64,000 nucleotides of DNA from Lutimaribacter_A marinistellae (GTDB taxonomy: Bacteria; Pseudomonadota; Alphaproteobacteria; Rhodobacterales; Rhodobacteraceae), in assembly GCF_042648365.1 (NCBI RefSeq), contig NZ_JBHRXI010000001.1:124001-188000 (forward strand), written 5' to 3'. The notes beneath the pieces are model-generated. The model searched no databases. It was not told where the DNA came from and saw only the letters and a program-made list of their open reading frames with translations. The translations under genes and the position numbers were made by a program. This document shows positions 8,792-17,176 of the stretch, piece after piece. Within the stretch, counting starts at the first letter, position 1; each line of letters opens with the position of its first letter.

Positions 8792-9568
8792 ATGGCCTTT
8801 GAGACGATCACCGTCGACATCGAGGACCACGTAGCCCTCATCAAGCTGAATCGCCCTGATGCGCTCAACGCCCTGAACTCGCAACTTCTGGGTGAATTGT
8901 GCAGCGCGCTCGAGGATGCGGATACCAATGACAAGGTGCGTTGCATCATCGTGACCGGGTCGGAAAAGGCATTCGCGGCCGGTGCGGACATCAAGGAAAT
9001 GTCGACGATGAGCTTCGTCGACGTGTATACGCGCAACCTGTTTGCCGATGCCAACGACCGCATCACCGCGATTCGCAAGCCGATCATCGCGGCGGTCAGC
9101 GGTTATGCCCTGGGCGGCGGCTGCGAACTGGCGATGATGTGCGACTTCATCATCGCGGGCGACAATGCCAAGTTCGGCCAGCCCGAGATCAACCTTGGCG
9201 TCATTGCCGGGATGGGCGGCAGCCAGCGACTGACCCGCTTTGTCGGCAAGTCCAAGGCGATGGACATGAACCTGACCGGCCGTTTCATGGATGCCGAGGA
9301 AGCCGAACGTTCGGGCCTGGTCAGCCGCGTGGTACCGGCCAAGAAACTGCTGGAAGAGGCGATGGCCGCGGCCCAGAAAATTGCCGAGAAATCGCTGCTG
9401 ACGGCGATGGCCGCGAAGGAAGCGGTGAACCGCAGCTACGAAGTACCGCTGGCCGAAGGGATGCTGTTCGAACGCCGGCTGTTCCATTCCATGTTCGCGA
9501 CCGAAGACCAGAAGGAAGGCATGGCGGCCTTTCTAGAGAAACGGCAATCGCAGTTCCGCGACAAGTAA
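8792..9568 (+). CDS. Enoyl-CoA hydratase
   Basis: Crotonase-family hydratase adding water across the double bond of trans-2-enoyl-CoA in fatty-acid oxidation. The 258-residue protein has the oxyanion-hole segments FAAGADIKEM and GYALGGGCELAMMCD and both catalytic glutamates, in GGGCELAM and GQPEINLGVI. It is a stand-alone hydratase without the dehydrogenase domain of FadB. It lies 66 bases after mutM and is followed by a strong intrinsic terminator at 9593-9619. No clear Shine-Dalgarno is seen before the ATG at 8792, although homology begins right at this methionine (AFETITVDIEDHVALIKLN). Confidence 0.93.
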   Translation: MAFETITVDIEDHVALIKLNRPDALNALNSQLLGELCSALEDADTNDKVRCIIVTGSEKAFAAGADIKEMSTMSFVDVYTRNLFADANDRITAIRKPIIAAVSGYALGGGCELAMMCDFIIAGDNAKFGQPEINLGVIAGMGGSQRLTRFVGKSKAMDMNLTGRFMDAEEAERSGLVSRVVPAKKLLEEAMAAAQKIAEKSLLTAMAAKEAVNRSYEVPLAEGMLFERRLFHSMFATEDQKEGMAAFLEKRQSQFRDK

Positions 9569-9592
9569 CATCGCGCCACGACGCATGAACCG

Positions 9593-9619
9593 GGGCGGGC
9601 CATCAAGCCCGCCCTTTTT
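9593..9619 (+). terminator. Intrinsic terminator after enoyl-CoA hydratase
   Basis: A perfect 8-bp stem GGGCGGGC/GCCCGCCC with a CATCAA loop is followed directly by five T residues. It lies 25 bases after the hydratase stop and is a textbook Rho-independent terminator. Confidence 0.88.
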
Positions 9620-9780
9620 CATCCGGTAGCGAGGGCTTGGCAAAGCATGCGAATCCCGCTAAGGACCGCCGCTATACATGCGCGTGAGGCCCGCCTGGCC
9701 CGATTCACATTCGTGATCCCCGACCCGGGGCGGTTTCCACGTCGCGCTATCGAACAACCGAACCAGAGGTCACAGATCAC

Positions 9781-10044
9781 ATGGCAAATACGCCCCAGTC
9801 CAAGAAACGCGCCCGTCAGAACGAAAAGCGCTTTGCAGTCAACAAAGCCCGCCGTTCGCGCATCCGCACCTACCTGCGCAAGGTCGAAGAAGCCATCGCA
9901 TCCGGCGACAAGGATGCCGCAACTGCCGCTCTGCGTGCAGCACAGCCCGAACTGATGCGTGGCGTCACAAAGGGTGTATTTCACAAGAACACCGCTTCGC
10001 GGAAGATGTCGCGCCTGTCCTCGCGCGTCAAAGCGATGGGCTGA
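9781..10044 (+). CDS. rpsT: 30S ribosomal protein S20
   Basis: Small-subunit ribosomal protein of 87 residues that binds 16S rRNA. It starts MANTPQSKKRARQNEKRF, is rich in Lys/Arg and Ala, and ends ASRKMSRLSSRVKAMG, the usual S20 pattern of helical segments. It is monocistronic, bounded by terminators at 9593-9619 and 10082-10112. Its position just upstream of dnaA is common in alphaproteobacteria. Confidence 0.97.
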   Translation: MANTPQSKKRARQNEKRFAVNKARRSRIRTYLRKVEEAIASGDKDAATAALRAAQPELMRGVTKGVFHKNTASRKMSRLSSRVKAMG

Positions 10045-10081
10045 AGCGCCCGCACGATTCGCGCATAAGGCGAGTTAATGG

Positions 10082-10112
10082 AAGACGTCGCATCACGCGG
10101 CGTCTTTTTTTT
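10082..10112 (+). terminator. Intrinsic terminator after rpsT
   Basis: A 10-bp stem AAGACGTCGC/GCGGCGTCTT (one T-G pair) with a 5-base loop is followed by a run of T. It lies 38 bases after the rpsT stop. Confidence 0.88.
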
Positions 10113-10523
10113 CGTCCTGTTGCAGCGGTGTCTCTTTGCTGCGGGCGCGAGAGATTCTTTGCGGCTCAAGCCCGAGTCAACTGCATAGTTTCGTTGCCGC
10201 TCGCCACCTGGACTTGCTAACCATTGTTTCAGCGATTCACTCGCTGGGGGGACAGGCAGCTCTCGGGGATACCGATGTGATCGGAACGCCTCGGCAGCCA
10301 ATGCCGTCGGTTGGGGAAACTCGACCTTCGGATCTGCTTTGGGTCGTGGTGTCTGCCACGTTTCAAGCCCTGTCGGTAAATGAGAGTGCACGGGTTCGGG
10401 AGTATCTCGATCCATCTTGGGGTGATGGGTCCGGTTTCCTGTTTCCGAATGAGAGGCGCCTTTCAGGCTGTGTCGTCGGCATGTCTTGTCGGCGCATGGA
10501 ACCTTTTTTGTGAGTGAAACCGC

Positions 10524-10539
10524 GCCGGGCATGCCCGGC
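10524..10539. promoter_or_regulatory. 16-bp perfect palindrome upstream of dnaA
   Basis: GCCGGGCATGCCCGGC is its own reverse complement and lies about 62 bases before the dnaA start. It could be a dimeric-regulator site or form a hairpin in the dnaA leader. No regulator can be named from the sequence. Confidence 0.4.
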
Positions 10540-10601
10540 ACAAGATGGATGGGCAAAAATGGCCGCAAGGCCAGACAAAAACGGGATGCAAGAGGCGCCA
10601 G

Positions 10602-11987
10602 ATGACTCAGGAAAAATGGGGACAATTGCGAAAGAAACTGCTCAAGACAGTCGGGCAAAACAACTTTGCCACCTGGATCGAGCCGCTTGAGTTCCAGGAA
10701 GTCGATGATGGCGTCGCCGTATTCTCGGTCCCGACGAATTTCATGGGCAACTACGTGAGCCAGAATTTCGCGGACCTCATCCTCTATGAACTGAACACCG
10801 CGGGCGAATCCGTGCAGCGCGTCGCATTCCAGGTGGCTGCCAATTCCACGGCCCGTCCCACCGCACCCACACCGCAGCCCGTTCCCCTCCCTGAGGTCGC
10901 ACAACCCAAGGGCGAAGCAATTTCTTCTGCCGATGCGCTCGAAGCGCTTCAGGCTGCGCCTCTGGACGCGCGGTTCACCTTTGACAGCTTTGTCGTAGGC
11001 AAGCCGAACGAACTGGCCCATGCCGCCGCGCGCCGCGTGGCCGAGGGCGGGCCGGTCACCTTCAACCCGCTGGTTCTTTATGGGGGCGTTGGCCTCGGCA
11101 AGACGCACCTTATGCACGCTATCGCGTGGGAATTGCGGTCACGCCATCCCGAGCTGAACGTCCTTTACCTGTCCGCGGAACAGTTCATGTATCGCTTTGT
11201 GCAGGCGCTGCGCGAACGGCGCATGATGGATTTCAAGCATCTCTTCCGCTCGGTCGACGTTCTGATGGTCGATGACGTTCAGTTCATCGCGGGCAAGGAC
11301 AGCACGCAGGAAGAGTTCTTTCACACGTTCAACGCGCTGGTGGACCAGAACAAGCAGATCATCATCTCGGCAGACCGCGCTCCGGGCGAGATCAAGGATC
11401 TCGAGGATCGTGTGAAGTCGCGCCTGCAATGCGGGCTGGTGGTCGATCTGCACCCAACGGATTACGAGCTGCGGCTGGGCATCTTGCAGACGAAAGTACA
11501 GCAACACCGTGCGACCTATCCGGACGTGCAGATCGCCGACGGCGTTCTGGAGTTCCTGGCCCATCGCATCTCGACCAACGTTCGCGTTCTCGAAGGGGCG
11601 CTGACCCGGCTCTTCGCCTTTGCCTCGCTGGTGGGGCGTGAGATCGACATGGACCTGACGCAGGATTGCCTTGCCGACGTGTTGCGCGCGTCGGAACGCA
11701 AGATCACGGTCGAGGAAATCCAGCGGAAAGTGTCCGAGTACTATAATATCCGCCTGTCCGACATCATCGGCCCCAAACGCCTGCGGTCATATGCGCGGCC
11801 GCGCCAGGTGGCGATGTATCTGTGCAAGCAGTTGACCAGCCGGTCGCTGCCCGAGATCGGACGCCGCTTTGGCGGGCGCGACCACACGACCGTCATGCAT
11901 GGCGTCAAGCGCATCGAGGAGTTGAAGCTGACGGACGGGCAAATCGCCGAGGATGTCGAAATGCTGCGCCGCGCGCTCGAAGCATAG
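10602..11987 (+). CDS. dnaA: Chromosomal replication initiator protein DnaA
   Basis: AAA+ initiator that binds DnaA boxes and melts oriC. The 461-residue protein has domain I (MTQEKWGQLRKKLLKTVG), a Pro/Ala-rich linker around residues 80-105, Walker A GGVGLGKTH at about 161-169, Walker B VDVLMVDDVQF with the following sensor region, and the DNA-binding domain IV ending in GRRFGGRDHTTVMHGVKRI, the DnaA signature. I chose the ATG at 10602, which begins the conserved N-terminus, rather than an in-frame ATG at 10545. It is transcribed alone: dnaN lies 2 kb downstream, behind two unrelated genes. Confidence 0.97.
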   Translation: MTQEKWGQLRKKLLKTVGQNNFATWIEPLEFQEVDDGVAVFSVPTNFMGNYVSQNFADLILYELNTAGESVQRVAFQVAANSTARPTAPTPQPVPLPEVAQPKGEAISSADALEALQAAPLDARFTFDSFVVGKPNELAHAAARRVAEGGPVTFNPLVLYGGVGLGKTHLMHAIAWELRSRHPELNVLYLSAEQFMYRFVQALRERRMMDFKHLFRSVDVLMVDDVQFIAGKDSTQEEFFHTFNALVDQNKQIIISADRAPGEIKDLEDRVKSRLQCGLVVDLHPTDYELRLGILQTKVQQHRATYPDVQIADGVLEFLAHRISTNVRVLEGALTRLFAFASLVGREIDMDLTQDCLADVLRASERKITVEEIQRKVSEYYNIRLSDIIGPKRLRSYARPRQVAMYLCKQLTSRSLPEIGRRFGGRDHTTVMHGVKRIEELKLTDGQIAEDVEMLRRALEA

Positions 11988-12060
11988 CAGCCCTCCGGTC
12001 ACGTCCGGGCCAGCGCCCGGCCCTGTCCTTTGTGACCCAGTTCATATCCAAACCATCGCG

Positions 12061-12101
12061 AATCCTTCAGATGTCTTTCCACGACAACTGAAGGATTTTT
12101 T
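12061..12101 (+). terminator. Intrinsic terminator downstream of dnaA
   Basis: A perfect 10-bp stem AATCCTTCAG/CTGAAGGATT with an 18-base loop ends in six consecutive T (12096-12101, two of them in the stem). It is 74 bases after the dnaA stop and separates dnaA from the following RTX gene. Confidence 0.8.
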
Positions 12102-12247
12102 GCAGGTCGTGCCAGCACCCTGCCCACGACCGGTCCCATGTTTTCAGAATGATCGCCCATTGCAATGACCGGAACGGGAAAACCGATCCGGCCGGAGGTG
12201 GAATTGCGTCCACACAGCACCCGGCGTGTTTAGAAAGGAATTTGATC

Positions 12248-12891
12248 ATGAGACGTTTTGGATTGTTCACGACATTCGAGGATTTCTTGGCCCCGCGCAA
12301 TTCGCCCTGGACGATCGACGAGAACGCGTTCGGCCCCACGCCTGTATTACCGGGTATCGGGACGATCATTCAGCCACCGGGGCTGGTCTGGTATGACTGG
12401 TTCAGTGCGGATTACTTCGAGGGTACGGCACTGGCAATGACAGCCTGAGGGGGCGCGATGCGTCCGATACGCTCGAGGGTGGAGACGGCAACGGCTACAT
12501 GCAGGCCGGGTCGGGCAATGACGTTCTGATCGGTGGCGCGAACGGAACTGGCGATATCGGCGATTACATGATGGGCGGCACAGGATACGACGTATTCTAT
12601 TTCACATTCGGGGACAGCGGTGGCGCATCACCGGCCGTGGACGTTATCTCGGACTTCGTTTCGGGCGGCGACCTGATTGCAATTCTCGGTTTCGCCGCTG
12701 TGTTCCTGGGCGAACAAGCGGGCTTCTCGGACATCGCCGGCGCCGAGGCATATTTCGAGCACACGCAGCGCGATGGTCTGGACGATGTAACGAACATCCA
12801 TGTTCGCGACGCAATCGGCCTGACCGGTGATTTCGAACTGTCCCTGATCGGGCATATCGATCTGACGGCCAATGACGTCTTTCTGATCTGA
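12248..12891 (+). pseudogene. Short RTX-type calcium-binding protein gene, interrupted by a -1 base frameshift
   Basis: Two overlapping frames together encode one RTX-like protein of about 214 residues. The first frame starts at the ATG at 12248 (after AAAGGA), reads MRRFGLFTTFEDFLAP... to DYFEGT, and then hits TGA at 12446. The second frame, one base off, reads GTGNDSLRGRDASDTLEGG and AGSGNDVLIGGANG, which are RTX nonapeptides (GGxGxDxLx), and ends with a hydrophobic tail (ANDVFLI) at 12891. One base appears missing around 12425-12427. It may be a genuine pseudogene, a sequencing error or a recoding site. RTX proteins are usually secreted by type I systems, but no such transporter is nearby. 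Confidence 0.75.
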
Positions 12892-12951
12892 CGATCCGAA
12901 CCCTGGTCGTCGAGGGGTTGGGTGGAGGTCCGGCCCCTCGATACACCGGTA

Positions 12952-13839
12952 TCAGGCTGTATCGGCGTACCACTTGTCGTCGACATAGTGAGGTTCAGGC
13001 CGCTCATGCAGGGCCTCGTACTTGCAAAGCTGCGGCTCCGGCCCCAGCGGCACTGACTGACCGTCGCGAAACGCCCATTCACCCCTGTCCGAGTTCTCGG
13101 CGCGCACATAGCTGGAAATGGCAAAAGCACGATCCTGATGCGAGCTGTTGGGGAGCGAGCCGTGAACGGTCAACAGGCCCCAGAGCGCGATATCGCCCGG
13201 CTCCTGCTCAAGCCAGACGATGCGATCAGGGTCGAGGCCCTTTGATCGCAACTCTTGCTCGGCGGTCAGACCCTTCATGATCTGGCCTCCCTCGCTATCG
13301 TCGGACAAACCGACATAGCCCAGTTTATGAGAGCCGGGAATGACCTGCAGGCAGCCGTTTTCACGTGTCGATGGGTCGATGGCGAGGCCGGAATTCACCG
13401 TGGAGCCGGTGATGTCGCGATACGCGTCGCGCGCCGCGCGAAAGCGCAGGTCCTGGTGGAAACGGTACCCGGTCATGCCAGCCCCCGGCGGTTTCCAATG
13501 GATCTGCTGCGCAACCTGTTTGATGCTGTCGCCCAGGATCGGCCTGAGCAGGGTCAGGAAGGCCTGTGACCGGCGAAACCGCTCGAAATACTCGGACATC
13601 CACGCCATCCAGTAGGCCTGAATCACGTAGCGGGCACCGAAATCGGCCTCGGGCAGGACCTCGAAGGCGAGGTTGCCATGCCGCCAGGTGGCGTGGTGCT
13701 TCATCCCTGCCTCATATATGCGGGCGGTTTCGGCGCGCAGGCGCGCGACCTCGTCCCCGTCAATGAACTGGCGGATCAGGGCATAACCCTCTTCACGGTA
13801 CTGTTCGGCGGCTTGGCGGGCGACTGTTTCGGTGATCAT
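12952..13839 (-). CDS. Phytanoyl-CoA dioxygenase (PhyH) family protein
   Basis: Fe(II)/2-oxoglutarate-dependent hydroxylase family, 295 residues. The iron triad is visible as HQD in GYRFHQDLRF and the distal histidine in TVHGSLPNSSHQDR, whose following Arg would bind 2-oxoglutarate. VIPGSHKLGYV is the usual segment between them. Substrates of this family range from fatty acyl-CoA to small secondary metabolites and cannot be inferred here. It is on the opposite strand to the surrounding replication genes, convergent with the RTX gene and divergent from dnaN, so it looks like an accessory insertion in the dnaA-dnaN interval. Confidence 0.82.
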   Translation of the reverse strand: MITETVARQAAEQYREEGYALIRQFIDGDEVARLRAETARIYEAGMKHHATWRHGNLAFEVLPEADFGARYVIQAYWMAWMSEYFERFRRSQAFLTLLRPILGDSIKQVAQQIHWKPPGAGMTGYRFHQDLRFRAARDAYRDITGSTVNSGLAIDPSTRENGCLQVIPGSHKLGYVGLSDDSEGGQIMKGLTAEQELRSKGLDPDRIVWLEQEPGDIALWGLLTVHGSLPNSSHQDRAFAISSYVRAENSDRGEWAFRDGQSVPLGPEPQLCKYEALHERPEPHYVDDKWYADTA

Positions 13840-14047
13840 TGGCGGTCCTCCCTTCTGCGCAGGGTCTCATGGCTGGATCGGTGTGGCAATCGGCAGCAAT
13901 GCCATAGCTGCGAAACCTCCTGCCTCGACCCCTTGACGTCTTTGGTGCGACAGGGGCAAATCGCTAGAAAAACCTTGTGCCGATGGGGCAAACCGCTAGG
14001 TTGCCATTCCCGGCCCCAGTCCAAAACATGTCGAAGGAAACGAGGGT

Positions 14048-15169
14048 ATGAAGATCAGCATCGAACGCGGCACGCTGCTCAAGGCCGTGTCTCAGGCCCA
14101 GTCCGTCGTGGAACGCCGAAACACGATCCCGATCCTGGCGAACGTGCTGATCGAGGCCGAAGGCGACCAGGTCCAGTTCCGCGCCACCGATCTCGATGTC
14201 GAGGTTGTCGACAAGGCGCCCGCACAGGTCGAGCGGGCGGGCGCAACCACGGTGGCCGCGACGACCCTGCATGAAATCGTGCGCAAGCTGCCCGACGGGG
14301 CGCTGGTCACGCTGACCGCGGATAGTGCTGCGGGCCGTCTGACGGTCGAGGCGGGGCGCTCGAACTTTTCGCTGGCCACGCTGCCCAAGGAAGATTTTCC
14401 GGTCATGGCCTCGTCGGAATACGATTCGAACTTCACGGCAAATGCCGCGCTCTTGCGCAGGCTCTTCGACAAGTCAAAATTCGCGATTTCGACCGAGGAA
14501 ACGCGCTATTATCTGAACGGCGTCTACATGCACGTGGCCGACGGCTCCGAAGGTGGCAAGGTGCTGCGCTGCGTGGCGACCGATGGGCACCGGCTGGCCC
14601 GGATCGACGCGGACCTGCCCCCGGGTGCCGAGGACATGCCAGGCGTCATCGTGCCCCGCAAGACCGTCGGCGAGCTGCGCAAGCTTCTGGATGATGACGA
14701 CATGGATATCGCGGTATCGGTGAGCGAGACCAAGATCCGGTTCGCGACGCCTGATATCACGCTGACCTCGAAGGTGATCGACGGGACCTTCCCGGATTAT
14801 TCGCGCGTGATCCCGCAATCTAACAGTCGCAAGCTGGAGGTTGACGCGGCGGAGTTCGCCAAGGCGGTAGATCGTGTGGCGACCGTGTCTTCGGAGCGTT
14901 CGCGCGCCGTCAAGCTGCAACTGGACGAGGACCGGCTGATCCTGTCGGTAAACGCGCCCGACAGCGGCGCCGCCGAAGAGGAGCTGGCCGTGGCCTATGG
15001 CGACGAGCGGCTGGAGATCGGGTTCAACGCAAAGTACCTGCTGGAGATCGCGAGCCAGGTGGACCGCGAGAATGCCGTCTTCCTCTTCAACTCCTCGGGC
15101 GATCCGACCCTGATGCGCGAAGGCAGCGACCTGAGTGCGGTCTATGTCGTGATGCCGATGCGGGTTTGA
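14048..15169 (+). CDS. dnaN: DNA polymerase III sliding clamp, beta subunit
   Basis: Ring-shaped processivity clamp of the replicative polymerase, active as a homodimer. The 373-residue product shows the three repeated clamp domains, beginning MKISIERGTLLKAVSQAQSV and ending DLSAVYVVMPMRV, the conserved C-terminal strand ending in MPMR. GAAAAC-like and GAGGG sequence precedes the ATG. recF follows 58 bases downstream and probably shares its transcript. Confidence 0.97.
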   Translation: MKISIERGTLLKAVSQAQSVVERRNTIPILANVLIEAEGDQVQFRATDLDVEVVDKAPAQVERAGATTVAATTLHEIVRKLPDGALVTLTADSAAGRLTVEAGRSNFSLATLPKEDFPVMASSEYDSNFTANAALLRRLFDKSKFAISTEETRYYLNGVYMHVADGSEGGKVLRCVATDGHRLARIDADLPPGAEDMPGVIVPRKTVGELRKLLDDDDMDIAVSVSETKIRFATPDITLTSKVIDGTFPDYSRVIPQSNSRKLEVDAAEFAKAVDRVATVSSERSRAVKLQLDEDRLILSVNAPDSGAAEEELAVAYGDERLEIGFNAKYLLEIASQVDRENAVFLFNSSGDPTLMREGSDLSAVYVVMPMRV

Positions 15170-15227
15170 TCGCGCTTCGCGCGACGCCCCGGGCGGCCGT
15201 TCTTTCACCTGTACAAAGGGAGGGGTC

Positions 15228-16328
15228 ATGGCACTGGCCCTGACCGCATTGAACCTGTTCCATTTCCGCTCGCACCGGCGCGCGCGGTTGATGCTGGACG
15301 CGCGGCCCGTCGCGATCCACGGGCCGAACGGAGCCGGAAAAACCAACGTCCTCGAAGCGGTGTCGATGTTCTCGCCCGGACGGGGCCTCCGTCGGGCGAG
15401 TGCCGCAGAGATGGTCGAGCGACCCCAGGCTCCGGGCTGGAAGCTGACAGCCATGCTCGACGCGCGCGGACGCATGTCGGAAATCGAGACATGGTCCGAG
15501 GGCGGCGCGGCACGGCAGGTCCGCATTGACGGGAAACCGGCCAGCCAGGTCGAACTGGGACAACATGTTCGGATGGTCTGGCTGATCCCGTCGATGGATC
15601 GGCTGTGGATCGAAGGCGCCGAGGGACGGCGGCGTTTTCTTGACCGGATGGCCCTGAGCTTTGCCCCCGATCACGCCGACGCGGCGCTGACCTATGAAAA
15701 GGCGATGCGCGAGCGCAACCGGCTGCTCAAGGACCAGGTTCGCGATCCGCATTGGTACACGGCGCTGGAGGCCCAAATGGCGCAGGCCGGTGCGCGGATC
15801 CATGCAGGGCGCATTGCCGCGCTGGACCTTGTTCGCGCGGCGCAAGGACGGGCCGAAACGGGGTTTCCGTCGGCCGAACTGGACCTGCAGCATGCCGAGG
15901 GCGATCTGCCGGAGACCGAAGACGGGCTGCGCGCCGCGCTCAGCGACAGCCGCGGTCGTGACCTGATGGCCGGACGGACGTTGATCGGGCCGCACCGGGC
16001 CGATCTTTACGCCGTCTACGCTGCCAAGGGCATCCCCGCGCGGGACTGCTCGACCGGAGAGCAGAAGGCCTTGCTGGTGTCTTTGATCCTTTCCAACGCG
16101 CGTGCTCTTGCCGATCTGATCGGGGCGCCGCCTATCGTTTTGTTGGACGAGGTTGCCGCCCATCTTGACGCCGGCCGGCGCGCGGCACTTTACGACGAGA
16201 TTTGCGCCCTGGGTGCGCAAGCCTGGATGACCGGCACGGGACCGGAACTGTTTGCCGAGTTGGGTACGCGGGCGCAGGTGCTGGAAGTCGTGGAGGAAAA
16301 CGGCATTTCGGAGGTTCGCATTCCATGA
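15228..16328 (+). CDS. recF: DNA replication and repair protein RecF
   Basis: SMC-like ATPase that helps load RecA at gapped DNA. The 366-residue protein has Walker A GPNGAGKTNVLEAV near residue 30, an ABC-type signature STGEQKALLVSLI, and Walker B IVLLDEVAAHLDAGRR near the C-terminus. AAAGGGAGGGG before the ATG is a strong ribosome-binding site. The stop overlaps the start of the LysE-family gene (ATGA). Confidence 0.96.
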   Translation: MALALTALNLFHFRSHRRARLMLDARPVAIHGPNGAGKTNVLEAVSMFSPGRGLRRASAAEMVERPQAPGWKLTAMLDARGRMSEIETWSEGGAARQVRIDGKPASQVELGQHVRMVWLIPSMDRLWIEGAEGRRRFLDRMALSFAPDHADAALTYEKAMRERNRLLKDQVRDPHWYTALEAQMAQAGARIHAGRIAALDLVRAAQGRAETGFPSAELDLQHAEGDLPETEDGLRAALSDSRGRDLMAGRTLIGPHRADLYAVYAAKGIPARDCSTGEQKALLVSLILSNARALADLIGAPPIVLLDEVAAHLDAGRRAALYDEICALGAQAWMTGTGPELFAELGTRAQVLEVVEENGISEVRIP

Positions 16329-16945
16329 CGATCACGGCCTGGGACATGACGCTTTACGGGGGCGCGCTTCTTGTCCTGTTCCTGACACCCGGGCCGGTTT
16401 GGCTTGCCCTGACGGCCCGGACCATGGCAGGCGGGTTCGGCGCGGCCTGGCCATTGGCGCTGGGTGTTGCGATCGGCGACATGTTCTGGCCCCTCCTCGC
16501 CATCCTTGGCGTCGCATGGCTGGTGCAGGAGGTCGAAGGCTTCATGACGATCCTGCGCTGGGTAGCGAGTGCGGTTTTCCTCTTCATGGGTGTCGGCGTG
16601 ATCCGTCATGCAGACGCGGCCATCGCCGAGGACAAGGCGCTGACGCGCCCGGGCCGATGGGCCGGTTTCGTCGCCGGATTGTTCGTGATCCTCGCCAACC
16701 CCAAGGCGATCCTGTTCTACATGGGCGTCCTGCCCGGCTTTTTCGATCTGACCCGGATCACGACCGCCGACATTGCCCTGATCGTGCTCTTGTCCCTGCT
16801 TGTGCCGCTTGTCGGCAACCTGACCATGGCCGCCTTCATCCATAGGGTACGCAGGCTGATCCGGTCGCCGGAGGCAACGCGGCGCATCAGGCTCGTTTCA
16901 GGCGCCTTGCTGATCGTGGTCGGGCTTATCATCCCATTCACCTGA
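16325..16945 (+). CDS. LysE family translocator (amino-acid/metabolite exporter)
   Basis: Inner-membrane exporter of the LysE/RhtB superfamily, 206 residues with about six membrane segments. The N-terminal family motif appears as LFLTPGPVWLALTARTMAGG, and the mid-protein segment VILANPKAILFYMGVLPGFF is also typical. Such proteins export amino acids or related small molecules; the substrate cannot be assigned. Its ATG overlaps the recF stop (ATGA), so it is co-translated with recF, an unusual place for an exporter between recF and gyrB. Confidence 0.87.
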   Translation: MTITAWDMTLYGGALLVLFLTPGPVWLALTARTMAGGFGAAWPLALGVAIGDMFWPLLAILGVAWLVQEVEGFMTILRWVASAVFLFMGVGVIRHADAAIAEDKALTRPGRWAGFVAGLFVILANPKAILFYMGVLPGFFDLTRITTADIALIVLLSLLVPLVGNLTMAAFIHRVRRLIRSPEATRRIRLVSGALLIVVGLIIPFT

Positions 16946-17120
16946 GCGGTGGCAGCGCCCGGCCGGTGCCCAGCGTTTTCGCTGGTCTTTCACCAAACCG
17001 TGCCATGTCGTTTTCGGGTTCCAATGCGTTTGTCCATGAGCTTCGTCTCAAAGCCCTGGACCGGGTGCCCCAAGAGCGGGTCTGAACGGCTCGAAACCGC
17101 TTGAATCATGGGCTATCCGC

Positions 17121-17149
17121 GTGACATTCCCCCCCGGCTTTCGTATAAA
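17121..17149 (+). promoter_or_regulatory. Candidate sigma-70 promoter of gyrB
   Basis: GTGACA (17121-17126) and TATAAA (17144-17149) each match 5 of 6 consensus bases and are exactly 17 bases apart. Transcription would start near 17156, leaving a leader of about 20 bases before the gyrB ATG. Confidence 0.6.
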
Positions 17150-17176
17150 ATCACGAAAAGACAAAGGAAGTCGCGA

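Larger units (their letters stand above)
10045..10601. other. Gene-free region between rpsT and dnaA
   Basis: 557 bases that should hold the dnaA promoter and leader. It contains the rpsT terminator and a perfect 16-bp palindrome at 10524-10539. An open frame with a TTG start (10136-10513) has no recognisable domain and no ribosome-binding site. I found no match to the DnaA-box consensus TTATCCACA on either strand, so I do not call an origin here. Confidence 0.6.

Noticed and set aside
10136..10513. 125-codon open frame between rpsT and dnaA
   Set aside because: It needs a TTG start, has no ribosome-binding site, no recognisable domain, and a composition unlike coding sequence.
10045..10601. 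Origin of replication next to dnaA
   Set aside because: No DnaA-box-like sequences or AT-rich unwinding element were found, and alphaproteobacterial origins are often elsewhere.
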